NCBI GenBank assembly: GCA_030549175.1
Contig: JAUKUA010000004.1
Span: forward strand, 5,642,001-5,706,000
Direction: 5' to 3'
Source: Lasiosphaeris hirsuta
Lineage: Eukaryota; Ascomycota; Sordariomycetes; Sordariales; Lasiosphaeriaceae
DNA length: 64,000 bases
The notes under the pieces were generated by a model. That model saw only the letters and a program-made list of their open reading frames with translations, made no database searches and was not told the DNA's origin. Of this stretch, positions 47,363-59,877 are shown piece by piece (position 1 is the stretch's first letter; each line of letters starts with the position of its first letter). A program made the position numbers and the translations under genes.

Positions 47363-49132
47363 TTAGACGTCCCCCCTCGCCGTAAAATCCCGTATAGATC
47401 CTTCTCCCAAGGAGAAACTACCGCCGTTGGCTTCGCGTTGTCTTCGAATCCGATGTTTATAAAAGCGGTCATCTTGCCAATTGTCCTGACTAGTGTACCG
47501 TTCCACGGAATGCAAACAATTCTTCCAGAACGCCTTGCGAAATGCCGTCCCCCCCGGTGCCCGCGGGAACTTGCTCAGGTCGCATGTTCGCCTGGGGGAC
47601 TCTTTATCAACCGAGACTAAATCTCTGACCCTAAGATGGTACATGGTCTTGTTTATGCTTTGTTTCTCCCAGTGTGTTAAGGCATACAAGGTGAGGATGA
47701 AAGCCAGACCGGGGCTCCGCAGCGAGAAAAGCAGGATAGGCCGCACGACGTATTGCAGCCACTTTGCTCGCCCATCGACATGGTATTTTCTCCTCCTCGT
47801 CCACAACCAAGAAACACTGAGAGTGGTGAGGCAAACACATAACGCAGTGACCGCCAGCGCCCAAGCCGGCACCACGCCACTACCGAATTCGCTGATGTTT
47901 GAGCCAAAAATCGATACCCCAAAGTTGAGCGGGACGAAAACAAAAGCGAGTTGCGTCAGGGTTTGCGAGCTATCGGCAAATTTGATCGACTTTTGTGACT
48001 CTTCCAAAGCTAGCATCGCCGCGCGTCGTCCGAGACGGTCTTCCATCGCGTCCCATAGCCGCGCCGCATCTTCGATGGTGGCTTGGAAGATCCATTAATG
48101 CGTTGTCCACCATCGACGAAGGACTAGTTTTGTGAATGGCACAGAATCTCCGGAGGTTTGGCAAAGCGCGAGCGAGATATTTCACCTGCATGAGGGCTGA
48201 GTAGTGGAACTCCTCCTCTGCAGAGAGTGTCTTGTCCCATAGTTCCTTGAGGCCCGGATTCAGTGCGAACCAAGCCTCGGCCCACCCTTTATCGGTGCTT
48301 TGGGTAATTCTTCCCAGGATGAGCCGGAAGAACGGAATGATGAATTCAACCGGATTACCCAATGCTGTTGCTAGAATTGGAGTTCCAGCCCAAGAATGAA
48401 TCTCATCCAAATAGTGTTGAGATGATAGCAATCTCCCATCCTGTGATTGTTGAGGATGTTTTGGCAACCGGTGGATACTATCCTCTTGCCTCCAAAATGG
48501 AAAATGCCTCAGATAGGGAATAGGTGACTCTTGTTGAAATAAAACGACTAAACAAAAGTCGCAGATTAGCTCTGTTATTATGGTTCTTCTCGAGGTACCA
48601 TGCCTCGGCGCCCGCCTACTTACTTGTCTGTGAATTTCCCAGGCGGCTTGTGAAGGTCGCCAAAATGGATTCGTACCTTTCGTCTAAAACCGTGCTAATG
48701 TGGAGATAGCGAGAAGACGACAGGAACTGACGAGGTAGAGGGCCATCACGGTCTTGAGGTTCATTGTCATCAAACGGGTTCCCTTGATAACTGAATTGAT
48801 GATCGAAATGAGACCAGACCATCCAAGGATCCAGATCTAAGGCGTAGCATATGTCATCTAGGGAATCGCGATCCAGATTCCAGATATCGGTGTACCGAAA
48901 TAGCACCAGCCTGATCTGGACCGTTGCTGGTTGATTCATCAACGTGTTTATGTCCGGCTGTTGGCGCTTGAACCCGTCATTCTCGACATCAAGAATAATA
49001 GTTTCGCTATCCGGCTTTTTGGTTCTGTGCTTGAAAAATTGATGAAGCCATTTAAACGTGGGGTTAGATTGAGCAAGCCGTGCTAAATATTCTATGTAGG
49101 AACTTGGGGGCAGCTGAATGGATGTATCCATG
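47363..49132 (-). pseudogene. CorA-like membrane protein, one-base frameshift
   Basis: Start at 49132, intron 48548-48623, stop at 47363. The N-terminal half holds a conserved block (LFRYTDIWNLDRDSLDDIC, then W-S-H-F-D-H-Q-F-S) of fungal CorA-like proteins. The C-terminal half has a coiled segment (LALEESQKSIKFADSSQ) and two TM helices around FVFVPLNFGVSIFGSNI, with GSN in place of the CorA GMN motif. The halves are in different frames: dropping one G near 48084-48086 restores continuity through A-T-I-E-D-A-A-R-L-W. The upstream frame ends soon after the shift, so the present product would lose its TM domain. Either a recent pseudogene or a sequence indel. Confidence 0.72.
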
Positions 49133-51101
49133 TTTTCTAAGTAGCCGTTACATGAAAGTAGTATGATAATAGCATCTGAAGACCCGAAAAGAAAGAAAAA
49201 CAGAGGGAGAGAGAGAGAGAGAGAGAGATGGGGCAAGGTAGAAGCGCGGCAGGTGGTCAAATATCAGTGAGGCGATGCCACTCAGCCACCGCCACATTGC
49301 AAGCCAAGTTGCCGTCCTCGACATAGCTAGCCACCCGTTACCATAATCAACGCACGCGGCAGTCTAATAAGCTGCCTGCGGAGAGCCTCGAGTGCGGCCA
49401 TAGGAAGATGACGTACTTACAACACCACTGTTATCCAGCGTCTGCCACGAACCAATCAATCCAATCCAACCCCATTATATTGAAATGTTCGAGGCTATCA
49501 CGGCTCCAATTGAATGCCAAGAAGCCAGGTTGTCTCTGATTTACTTGTTTGCAATCGTAATAAATAACCACGGAATAATTTATTCCGGGCTCCAGAGCAG
49601 GCCCAAACTACTTGGTATATTGAAAAAGTTGGAGAAATAAGAGTCGGAAAAGAGTCTATTGATAAGAATAAGAATGTAGAACTTGGAGGATGAAAGACAA
49701 CCTGTTTAAGTCTCCAGTGACCGGGAGGAATGACAGCATGAGGTATTGATATAAGAGGTAAGGCAGCACTACCTATTATTGAAAAGGGGACTTATTTTGG
49801 CTTTATTCACATGAGACCAATTCTGGACCCAAATTCCGAGCTGGGGCACCATATACCATCCTAAATTCCGAGCTGGGATATCCTGCACCGTCCCAAATTC
49901 CAAACTGGGGTACCATGTACCATCCCAAGATATGTACTGGTATATTCTAGGCAAAGTTCGGGACCGTGGTCCAAGATTCGGGCCAGTCGCCTCTTTGCGG
50001 TTTCCAACCGCGATCCCAAATTTGGGCCTTCACTTGCCTGTCAGGTCGAGGAGTTCGTTACCAACCTGGAAAGATAAGATAATCTATTAGCAAAAACGAC
50101 TAGGGACAGGAGAAAGCTTGAGCATAACTTGGCAAGTTGCGCTTGCGCTTTCTCAAAGCTGAGCCCGCCTGACTCTGCACACTTTGCAGCGCGGAAAATC
50201 ATATCCGACAAGTCCTTTTGTGTGGCACCGGGAGCCATGGTGCCGATGCGTTGGCTTCGGTAACTATGCAGTCGCCCGTCGTGGCGCATTTTTGATGATT
50301 GCAAAGGAAATTGGGAGCGTTAGCACGTTGAACTGGAGGTCCAGGTTCGCTCGAAAAGAAAAACGCTCGACCGTCGCTGGCCAGGAACGATGTTAGGATT
50401 TTTCGGCGGAGTTTCCACGAGCGTTTGAAGGGTGGGGGAGGTCTGCGGGTCCCTCGTTGGTGGGGATGGAAGGATGCGGCCACCTTGCCCTGGAATTTTC
50501 GAGAACGGATGGAATTCTGCCGCTTAGGATTGCAAAAAGCGAGGGGAGGAAAGGTGATGAAAGAAAATACCAAGTGGCTTTTACACTTATTTTCTCTGTC
50601 AACTAAGTCTGTTGTGGATGTGGCTCAAATCTGGCTTGATACTTTAGAGCAGGCGAGGCAGGCCCGCGACGTTTTACGACGTGGTCGGCCTCATCTCATT
50701 CACGCAAGGTAAGCTATCAACTTCCTCTTATGTAAGAAAAGCGATATACTAATATTTGCAGCCTTTCACGGCGAGGGTTTTGCTTTCGTCGATGCATCAC
50801 CCAGTAAGCGCAAGGCTGAAGTTATTACCTTGCGTGACAATGAGGATACTAAGCCTAATCCATTGATTTTTACTCCGACAAGGACCACAGCCCAGTAAGG
50901 CAATATAGAGAGGTTAAATGCCCCGGAACACGCCACCGGATCTATATTCAGTCTGTTCTTGTTCATCACCTCCTTGTTTGTCCAGCTTCAATCTGTTCTC
51001 CTCTTAGCATCGATTTAGTCTCACCACTCCAATTCGCTTGTAGGATCTCGGTTTAACTCCCAAACGATAGGTATACTCGTTCTGCTCGAACTTCCAGCAC
51101 T
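49133..51101. other. Intergenic with simple and tandem repeats
   Basis: A (GA)n tract lies at about 49200-49230 in the leader of the CorA-like gene, and a 32-nt tandem repeat at 49828-49923. Small ORFs on both strands between 50041 and 50970 have no recognised motif and are not called. Confidence 0.45.
49828..49923. repeat. 32-nt tandem repeat, three copies
   Basis: Three adjacent 32-nt units beginning CCCAAATTCCGAGCTGGGGC (second and third with a few substitutions), followed by a decayed fourth. Confidence 0.8.
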
Positions 51102-54100
51102 CTAGACCTCATAAAGGTCCCCGAAATTGCACGGTGCTTCGGACTGAAATTCAGAGGAAGCTCTGCTTGATCCAGGCCCACTCATGACCCCAGAGCTGAT
51201 CACACAGCTCAGGTCCCAGGGGGAAAAACCCTTCGGATCATTAGTGGTATCTCGAGTCACAGGCACCACGCCCCTCTTGTCCCACCGCTGCAAGTGATCC
51301 AACCAAACAAGTCCACTGACAGCCGCACCAGCATATGGAACCTCATCGAACCACCATGATGGTCTTTCGCTTGCCGCAGAGCCGTTGAGAGCATGGCCGC
51401 CAGTCTTTTCTGTTTCAAAGGGCGGGGGACTCCAATCCTGGGTGTTATGATTGACGGGAGAGCTTGCTCTATCAGTGTATGAGAGAAGAGCTGCGGCATT
51501 GGGAGGATCGTGCCATCTGACTATGCTGCTCAGGGTGGTACTTCGAAAAGATTGGAAGAAACCCCTACTCCTTTCCCCAAACCACTTCTTCCCCAGAGTG
51601 CTATAACGAGGCCGGATTATGACAGAGGCGTCCTCGTCGGGAAATTTGAAACCGATAGCAACTCTGGTCGCAGGAGGGTAGGCGGTGACGAGTATCTCGT
51701 CCGGGACTTCCGCACCGCACTCGAGCCAAACTTCCAACTCGTCCCAAATGGCCGAAGGAACATCTCCTTTGTCGTGAAATACGAAGACTTCGAGATAGGC
51801 AGACAAGACCGATCGCCAAGGTGACCGCAAAGTTGGCGCGTACTGGGTACCCTCATCTATATGTTCTACTTCCCGCTCCCAGTCTCTGAATATCAAGACT
51901 TGGTCATCGGAACTGCATGGGTATCTTGTGCTAGGGTTCAGGTTCAGACCTTCTGTCGCAAACAAAGCACGTAGAATGGGAGATATCGAAGGAAACGTGC
52001 TAGCCCCGAACGGGTATCGCCGAGATGTTCCTTTGGCGACGGCGGTGAGCATCAGGTATCGACTCCCATCAGGCCAGAGTAAAGAAGGCCTGTTCTGTAT
52101 CCGGCTGGCCACGTACTCGACAGGTGGGTACATGGCATTTGCCATGACAGCGAGGAGGGGAGAGAGAGCGCCAAAGTGTATCTTAATCCATGCACCATCT
52201 TTGACAAACATCTGCGGGGGTTCTACCGGTTTGCTGGCAGGGCTGAAAAAAGTTTCTTCGTCTGCTTCCCACCATCTTTCTTGTGCGGGTATCTTTGGTG
52301 CTCTATTCAACTTCTGCCGTTTGGTCTCTGTGTCGTCCAGGAGCTTCAAAATGCGAGGCGATAGCTCTATCGTAGTTGCGACAATGAGTGAAATGGTATA
52401 CTGAAATCTGGAGGTGACGGCGTGGTGGTCGATATATTTCAAGCTGCATTGCATCGTTTCGGCCAACGAAGCGGCCAGGATGCCCTCGGCAACACCATCG
52501 TCGGAGATCCCGAGCCTTCTCGTCGCTGGCTCTAAAGCATCGTCTAAGAACTCGGGGATGGATCTGTGAGAGAAGATGGCTTCGTCAAGCCGCATCTCAA
52601 CTCGATTCCCCCTAGCTTCTACCAGTCCTTTACACCAAGTCTGAAGTTTGGTCGTTGCCTGATCCTTGCGCTGCACATACTCCGCGGCCTTCGAGACCGT
52701 CCAGTTCTTGGGTTGAAATGTAACTTCTCCATGCCTCTTCGACGGCGGAAGTCTCTCGAATGCTTCGAAGACGAAAGACAAGCCAAACAATGACAGCCCT
52801 AGCGATGCGGTTCTTAAGTCTTCAAAGTCGACGCCAGTGGGGACTCGCGAGATGAGGCTTCCGTTCAGCCGCAGCATCATGGCGAAAACAAACCAGGCGC
52901 CACTAGCATAATGCGGTGGGATGGTCCTCAAGATTGCCGAGAAAAACTGCTCTAGTTCTTGGGGGCAGTATCAACAATGTGTTGAAGTGCATCGAAAGAT
53001 GTGCTACCTGTTGCCAGGTCCTCTTCTATCCACTTGAGGAGCAGAACAACCCATAAGAAGACACCCTCGGCTTTGCGTACAATAGAGTATTGGAAGCTCT
53101 GACCACGAACCGAGGGCTTTTCCCTGAGTTCGAGGTCTTGAAAGTGCTGGTTTCTTGTCAAAGTGTCATCGACAAGCCTTGCAATGTCGCTCACCGTCAC
53201 CTTCTGCAAAGTGAAACGCTGAGCGTCCCTGAAAGCGTCGATTATTGTGGGGTACTCCCTGCTAGAGACGCAAAGTTTTACATCGAACTGACGATGCGCC
53301 CACTCGTTGAGCTGACAGCAGAATGATGAGGTCGACGTTTCTGGTTCGTCAAACTCGTCGAGACCATCCATGAAGAGACAGAGCTTGTACCGAGCGAATG
53401 TCGTGTCACTTCCCAAGAGATTGTTGAATGCAGCTTTGACCTCTTCATCCGAGAACTCGGGAGCTGCAGTCAATGCGTTCATGGAACTGCGCCGTATTCT
53501 CAAGTTTGCCCAGTGCTGAGGGAACACAAGTTGTGCCACATCGGGACTTGCTTCTATCATGTGGTAGAGTAGCCCTCTCAGGAGGCCACGCATAGTCTTC
53601 TGTTCTTCTGAGCCCAGTTTCCAGAAGAAAAATGTCGAAACAATGAGCTCTTTGTGGTCCCTGCTTGCCCATTCCCGCAGACAACTGAGAGTCTTTTCAT
53701 GTGTCGAAAGAAACTTGATCAGTGTTGACTTTCCGGACCCAGGCTTGCCGACGACGTGAAACACACCCGAGCCGGACTTTAACCAATCAGTGAAATTCAT
53801 CTTAAGACCGGGGTGTTTTGTGAGAAGTGCATCGGGCTTATCCAGAATCCATGCGAAGGTGGTGGCAGCAGGGTCGCGAATCATCTCGAAGCGACTGTTC
53901 ATGACGAGGCTGTTACGACGCAGCCCACGAAGAATAATGCCCTGACCCAGGGCCATCCAGGATTCCTCAGACAACGTCGAAGCTTCCTTGATCACGCTCA
54001 ATAGGTCCGAGGTCTTCTCAATAGCCGAACCGACAGTATCCAGCTTCTGGGCAATGGCGGCTTGCTTTTCGTCAGCGAGGTTAAGTTGTTGCCTCATGTT

Positions 54101-54598
54101 TGTCAATTCGATTCTGCACCCGCTGTCAGTGACTTGACACAATGGCGTGTTACCTCTTCAACTGAGAAAGAAGACCTACTTTGTGGCAATTGCCAGTGAG
54201 GTCCTCAGATTCTCCATGGTCCGCTGCAATCTCGTCTCAAGCGTTTCGAGTGCCCTCCTTTGTCTATTGGCCTGCAAATATGACTTTGCTGATGCTGTGA
54301 TAGAGCTTCTTTTCTGCACTTTGAGGGTTTTTAGGACGTCTTCGATGGCCTGGATGAGTCTGCGGCAATCCTGAGCCGCCGTCTCGGCCGACAGCGCGGC
54401 CTGAAGACCACCCAAAGCCTGGCTGCAGTCTGTAAGAATGTTATTCCATCGGTCTGTCGCTTGGAGGAGATCCTCCGTCTCCTTAGTAAATCCAGAAGAC
54501 GACTGGTAGAGCTCCCAGAGTGTCTTGCCCGCCTTGATGGTCGATTCAATCACTGTAACGACGTTGACTGCGAGTGAAAATGCTGTGATGGGATCCAT
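51102..54598 (-). pseudogene. NACHT-domain STAND (NLR-like) gene, one-base frameshift
   Basis: Exon 1 54598-54180, intron 54114-54179, then a long exon to 51102. The N-terminal domain starts MDPITAFSLAVNVVTV and is typical of fungal STAND signalling domains; then a helical linker and a NACHT domain with Walker A GKPGSGKSTL and Walker B LCLFMDGLDEFD plus a sensor-like C-V-S-S-R-E. The frame ends at 52952, but the family sequence resumes at once in another frame (LEQFFSAILRTIPPHY); one missing base near 52952-52955 explains it. The following 600 residues contain no ankyrin, WD or TPR repeat. If the indel is real, the product stops right after the NACHT module. STAND proteins are fungal non-self sensors. 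Confidence 0.8.
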
Positions 54599-55200
54599 AT
54601 TCCTGCTGCTCAGCAACCTCGGGTATTTTCTGACGCGACAGGGGTGATTCCGTTGCTGGAAGACGGAAGTCTTGATACTCGAAATGACCGAGGCGGAAAT
54701 AATATGCCTCCATCATGAGCTGTCTGCATCATACGATGCGATATTTTTTCGGTCGTCGAAGCGGGGAAATAGGCAGTGGCGGTGCTCCATTGTGGCGACG
54801 TCCAAACTGTTGACGAATGTCCAATGGAGAGGCAGATGATTTGAAGTATCTGTGGCTGACTACCATGTCTGTGCAACGCTAGTTCCATGAGCAAGCCTGA
54901 ACTTGTCCTTTGGTGATTTGGAAATTGCCTTTTCGATGCTCAATCCACCCATCTTCGCAACCTCATGGGCGCCTGAGCGAATGAGACTTATAATTGTCAC
55001 AAACTACCGCTGCACTAAAAAGCGTAGAACGTTCATTTATTCTATAAGTGATAGTCGCTATTTATCTGACAGCTTTCCTTACAGATTACGCGTTAACTTC
55101 TTTCTATCGATAGGAAACTTTAACCTAGTGGGGCACTGAAAAGGGGCCTCTGAGGCTGTGTGGCCGCGGTGTATGGGATCACCGTAGCTCAGGGAAGAAT
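54599..55200. other. Intergenic between NACHT gene and repeat
   Basis: No gene supported. Confidence 0.45.
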
Positions 55201-55308
55201 CAGGGGAAGCTCAGGATAAATCAGCCACAGCTCACCCCAGCTCATCCCAGCTCAGGATTGCGAACGAAAAAGGAAATTTCGTGTGCCCAGATCCGTCGTA
55301 GACAACCA
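55180..55308 (+). repeat. Dispersed repeat, copy 1
   Basis: A TGAGC/AGCTCA-rich stretch followed by AAAAAGGAAATTTCGTGTGC and a CCGTCG block. The same order recurs at about 61625-61766 in the same orientation. It abuts the truncated permease. Confidence 0.7.
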
Positions 55309-55329
55309 GGCTGATTCGTCTAGGCCTTC

Positions 55330-55717
55330 AATATTTTGACCAGCCTTGGTGTGGGTGCGCTTATCTCGTCCTACGCCATATCGGTTGGCTGCATGGCCCT
55401 CAAGCGGATAAGGGGCGAGACTCTGTTACCGGCGAGTTTCAGTCTGGGGAAAGCTGGCTTATTCCTGAATGTGTTTAGCGTCTTATTCTTGACTTTCACG
55501 TTTGGAATGGTAAGGAACTTGAAATGATCCCACACTGTGCTTTGTGTCTAACCTCAAACAGTCATTCTTCCTTCCTGTCCCTCAGCCGGCGGTTGACATT
55601 ATGAACTGGAACATCTTGGTGTATGGAGTGGTAGTTGTTTTCAATTTTGGCTATTACCTCTTGAGAGGCCGCTATCGATATGTTGGCCCTGTAGCTTACG
55701 TCCGAAAGTCTGCGTGA
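55330..55717 (+). pseudogene. C-terminal fragment of an amino-acid/GABA permease
   Basis: The frame reads LTSLGVGALISSYAISVGC, then KRIRGE, then F-S-L-G-K-A-G-L; an intron follows (GTAAGG after 55508, acceptor near 55560). Next come MNWNILVYGVVVVF and GRYRYVGPVAYVRKS to a stop at 55715-55717. This is the last quarter of an APC-superfamily permease of the GABA/choline type. Everything upstream is missing; a dispersed repeat ends about 25 bp before it, suggesting disruption or rearrangement there. Confidence 0.8.
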
Positions 55718-56401
55718 GACTGGCTGTACTGCAGTGGATCATTTGGTTGTATTTGCACCTGTGGACTTGGGGAATCAGGTCAGCTATGGTTTCGAAGATT
55801 CAAGCCACTCGACAGCTCACATTTCCTAGTCCCGGCCAAGCTACGCGGTTCCGTCACGGAGCTCCATGGATACTCAGTTTTTAGACAGCATAAACTTAAA
55901 GAGCTACCTCTGATAGCATTTTCGTCAAAAACTGGCTTTGCTGTGTAGGTGACCGAGTCCTGTCAGTGGTTGCGGAATAGCACCACATCCGCCCGACGCC
56001 CATACTGACCACTCATGCTAGACAGACATATATACCCTTCAAGATAGTGTAACACAAAGACTTCCGCACCCTCCTACCTACACAAGGTTCTTGGCCCGCA
56101 AATGTTGACGAATTGACGCTACAAGCCGGCAAGAATATCACGCGGCGGATTGACGAGAAACACAGAATTGGGGAAAGTGAAGCAGGGATAAATCACGCGG
56201 TTGTAATGATAGTACCATGCAGCTCAGAAACCGGCGCTGCCGGTACTGGGCAAAATAGAGCGGGGTGGACAAGGGTTTAGGCACAATGTAACGCTGTCAA
56301 TTTGGTTGGCGGTAGCAGCACCTGTGTAATAAAACTCGCGTCCTGTAACTAGTTGATCGTTCGACTTCCTACTACCTCCATCATCTCCCGCTGTCAACAC
56401 G
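55718..56401. other. Intergenic, promoter of GMC oxidoreductase
   Basis: No ORF of note; the last few hundred bases must include the GMC gene's promoter. Confidence 0.45.
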
Positions 56402-58393
56402 ATGAAGCTCGTTACATCACTGGCAATGGGCCTGGCTATCCCGCCTGCCATTGCAAGCGGACAAAACCCTGCTGGTGATGAGTACGACTATATCGTCGTC
56501 GGAAGCGGGCCTGGAGGTGGACCGATCGCGTCTAATCTCGCTCGAGCGGGTCACTCGGTGTTGCTGATCGAGGCCGGCGACGACCAGAGCAACAATCTCA
56601 ACTCCGAGATCCCGGCTTTCTTCCCCTTTGCCTATGTCGACCCGACCCTACGATGGGACTTTTTCGTTCGCAACTACGCCAACGACACCCTCGCTCTCCA
56701 AAACAACCACCTTACGTGGCGTCGGTCTGACGGGTCTTTTTATGTCGGACGGAACCCGCCGTCAGGGGCGACCTTGCTCGGTCTCTACTATCCCCGGGGT
56801 GGAACTCTGGGTGGTAGTTCTGCCATCAATGCTATGGGGACCGTCCTCCCGAGCGAAAGCGATTGGCAAAACATTGCCGACCTGACGGGAGACAGTAGCT
56901 GGAGCCCGACACAGATGCGTAACATCTTCAAGAGAATCGAGAATAACCACTACCTCCCGCCTGGTACTTCGGGTCACGGCTTCAACGGCTATCTTGATAC
57001 CAATCAGGGCAACCAGTCCATATGGTATGGCCAAACTGATGTCCTCTCGGCCTTGGCCACCCTTTCCGATAACCTTGGGCAAAATCCGGACCAGATCCTC
57101 GACAGCCTAGTCCAAGATGTCAACTCAGCCAACCCCAACCGTGACCAGAGCCAGGGTATCTTTGGCCAGACACTTCACGTCAACGCGTCCAACCGACGAT
57201 TTAGCTCCCGGGACTACATCCTCTCGACAGTTCGGGAAACTAAGCCAAACGGCAAGTCCAAATTCCCCTTGACGGTCCAACTCAACACTCTCGCCACCAA
57301 AGTCGTCTTCAAGAGTAGTCCACCAAGCTCTAATTCCAAGCCCAAGGCAATCGGTGTCGAATTCCTTCGCGGAGCTTCCGTTTACCGGGCCGACCAGCGA
57401 TCATCCAACAACACGGGCACACCCGGCCGCGCCTATGCCCGAAAAGAGGTCATCCTCTCTGGTGGTGCCTTCAACACCCCACAACTCCTTAAACTCTCGG
57501 GCATTGGCCCGGCCTCTGAGCTCACACTACACAATATCTCGGTCCTGGTCAATCTCCCAGGAGTGGGCGCCTCTCTCCAAGACAACCACGAGGTCCCCCT
57601 CGTCGGCACTGCCACCCGTGCTTTCATGTCTCCCCCTGCCGACCCTGCCGACCCTGCCAACCCTGCCGACCCGGCCTGCAGCTACGGTGCGCCGGGCGAC
57701 CCGTGCGTTGACCTTTGGCGCCAGGGCCAGGGGCCGTACTCCCGATTCAGTCTAGGAGAGGCCATCTTCCGAAAGAGCGCCGTCGCTGTTGGGAACGAGA
57801 GGGACTTCTTCTTCCTCGGAAGCACCTTTGCCATTCGCGGTTTCTGGCCTCCCACGGACAGTGTTCCCTTTGACGGCCCCGAGACCTTTGCGCTGTCAAC
57901 GGTCAAGATCCACCCTCTCAGCAAGAAGGGAGAAGTGCTGTTGAAGAGCAGCGATCCGAGAGACACGCCCGTGGTCAACTTCCATCTATTTGAGGCTGGC
58001 ACCGAGGCAGATCTCGACGCTTACGTTGACACGGTCAAGTGGGCGAGGCGGACTTTCGCGCAGGTGCCGGCACCACTCGGGCCCGTGACCTTGACGGAAC
58101 CTCCCTGTGTCGGTACCATGGCGACAAATGGGGGGTGTGATGACGCAAAGGACAAGGAGTGGATCATGAGCCAGATCTTCGGGCACCACGCCACGAGCAC
58201 GGCTAAGATTGGGGCTGATAATGATCCGTTGGCTGTGCTAGACTCTAGGTTTAGGGTGAAAGGAGTGAAAGGCCTACGAGTTGTCGATGCGAGTGCTTTT
58301 CCAAGAGTGCCGGGGCCGTTCCCGTTGCTGCCCACCTATTTGTTGAGTGAGAAAGCGAGCGAGAGCGTGCTGCAGGATGTGGATAGCTGGTGA
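56402..58393 (+). CDS. Secreted GMC oxidoreductase (FAD-dependent, AA3-like)
   Basis: Single exon, 663 aa, with a signal peptide (cleavage near A-I-A-S-G, residue 19). The FAD dinucleotide-binding motif is VVGSGPGGGPIASNLARAGH with IEAGD; GMC signature 1 YPRGGTLGGSSAINAMG; signature 2 GAFNTPQLLKLSGIGP. The C-terminal active site has FGHHATSTAKIG and FPLLPTYLLSEKA. Family members oxidise sugars, alcohols or aryl alcohols and are extracellular flavoproteins. An odd insert, P-A-D-P-A-D-P-A-N-P-A-D-P-A, is coded by a 9-nt tandem repeat at 57634-57679. The substrate cannot be told from sequence by eye. It lies 27 kb from the NRPS, so cluster membership is unlikely. Confidence 0.9.
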   Translation: MKLVTSLAMGLAIPPAIASGQNPAGDEYDYIVVGSGPGGGPIASNLARAGHSVLLIEAGDDQSNNLNSEIPAFFPFAYVDPTLRWDFFVRNYANDTLALQNNHLTWRRSDGSFYVGRNPPSGATLLGLYYPRGGTLGGSSAINAMGTVLPSESDWQNIADLTGDSSWSPTQMRNIFKRIENNHYLPPGTSGHGFNGYLDTNQGNQSIWYGQTDVLSALATLSDNLGQNPDQILDSLVQDVNSANPNRDQSQGIFGQTLHVNASNRRFSSRDYILSTVRETKPNGKSKFPLTVQLNTLATKVVFKSSPPSSNSKPKAIGVEFLRGASVYRADQRSSNNTGTPGRAYARKEVILSGGAFNTPQLLKLSGIGPASELTLHNISVLVNLPGVGASLQDNHEVPLVGTATRAFMSPPADPADPANPADPACSYGAPGDPCVDLWRQGQGPYSRFSLGEAIFRKSAVAVGNERDFFFLGSTFAIRGFWPPTDSVPFDGPETFALSTVKIHPLSKKGEVLLKSSDPRDTPVVNFHLFEAGTEADLDAYVDTVKWARRTFAQVPAPLGPVTLTEPPCVGTMATNGGCDDAKDKEWIMSQIFGHHATSTAKIGADNDPLAVLDSRFRVKGVKGLRVVDASAFPRVPGPFPLLPTYLLSEKASESVLQDVDSW

Positions 58394-59877
58394 ACTTGTT
58401 TGTTGACACGAATTGCGGAGGAGCGGTTGTACTTTATACTTCTCACACGTTAATAAGAAATAACACCTACTTTGCCCACCAGCTTCGACGGTATGCTAGG
58501 CTAACAGGGACGGTCTGACCTCGTCCGGATTAGTGAGTGGCAGCCTTAAAGGTCACGCCAAGTGCCTTTTCGAGGATGGAAAGCCCAGGTTGCTAAAGTC
58601 GCAGGTTTTTTCACCATCGCTTGATTCTGATATCTCGCAGGGTTCTTCGTCAGTTCGAGACACCACGTCGGTTACGAAGAGCCTGGACTACCGATATCTA
58701 TGGGTCTAAGTATTGCAACGATCAACGCAACGCGGGCTAAAAGGGATGATCAAATTGAAAAGACGGGCTTAATCTATTGCAGCGCAGAGTTCGTTTCATC
58801 GGAGCTGCTTTGTGCGTGAAAGTGTTATAGTTGCCAGCGATACGGCCTCCCTGGGACGGAACGGCTCAGAAATAACTATCTTAACCTCAATGGGGTTAAA
58901 CCACGATCAAGTAACTGGGATAACTGGCAAAAAGGGATGGAGGTCTTCAGAGATAGTAGACGTCTCCCCTTCTAGCAGACAGCCAGGAAGGAAATGGGCT
59001 ACCGACTAACCCTTGGAAACTCAAGGACCTAGAATATAAGCTCGAAAACCGTTTTGGAAAGCTCTTTCACATCGTAAGCAAATATACCAAGCGGATGCTT
59101 GCCAATGACGCAGACTCGTTCAAGGCAGTGAAAGGAGTCCTGCGGTCCATACCCGACAATGAATATTGTGGGGCTATCGTATGTCCCACTCGATGACAAT
59201 CACCAACACCGGTTGAGCCATACATGTTTGCCGCGTTATCGCGGTACCACAGGGGCTAAGTTCCGCGGCGGAGACCAAACCCCCCTTCTTAGACGTGGGC
59301 TGGCTGGGCTGGTGCGATAAGTTGGGGCTTGCTTCGGACCCTTTCAACTAGTGGATCCCAACTGCCGAGCCCCTAGGTTGCGGGGGATAGTGCTGGAGTG
59401 GGTCGATGGGTTCGCTTTACCTGTAGAGTACTTGCGAATGAGAGAATCGTTGAGAAGCTGTCCAGACTCCGCAGTCGCGATACGATATCAATCTGGACGG
59501 CGCGCAGACTTGTGTGGCAGGACTGACTCTAGCGTCCACAAAAACACCAACCAGTTTTCGTCCAACGGCTCAACGACTGCGACTGGTTGTGCCTTTCGAT
59601 TGGTGGCTATCTCGAATTGGGACGGATATTTACCGTCCTACTCGTCATTGAGTGGCAGGGGGCTGGGACGGCCACCCGTGCCGGTGCCCTGGTATTGAAG
59701 GAAGGCATGTATGAAGCGGGGGAGCCCCATTCCTTCATCGCGAAGCAAGATTTGTAATGGGTGAAGGTATGCCTTATCTGAACTAGGTATCACCGTCCGC
59801 TCTGGGCGATAAATCTGTTGCACCCATTATCGCAACCGGCGACTCAATAGGATACGTCATCGCTCCCTCAGCCTACA
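58394..59877. other. Intergenic, no supported gene
   Basis: About 1.5 kb with only short ORFs lacking motifs. Confidence 0.5.

Noticed and set aside
56402..58393. GMC oxidoreductase as a tailoring enzyme of the NRPS cluster
   Set aside because: 27 kb away, separated by many unrelated genes, and carries a secretion signal.
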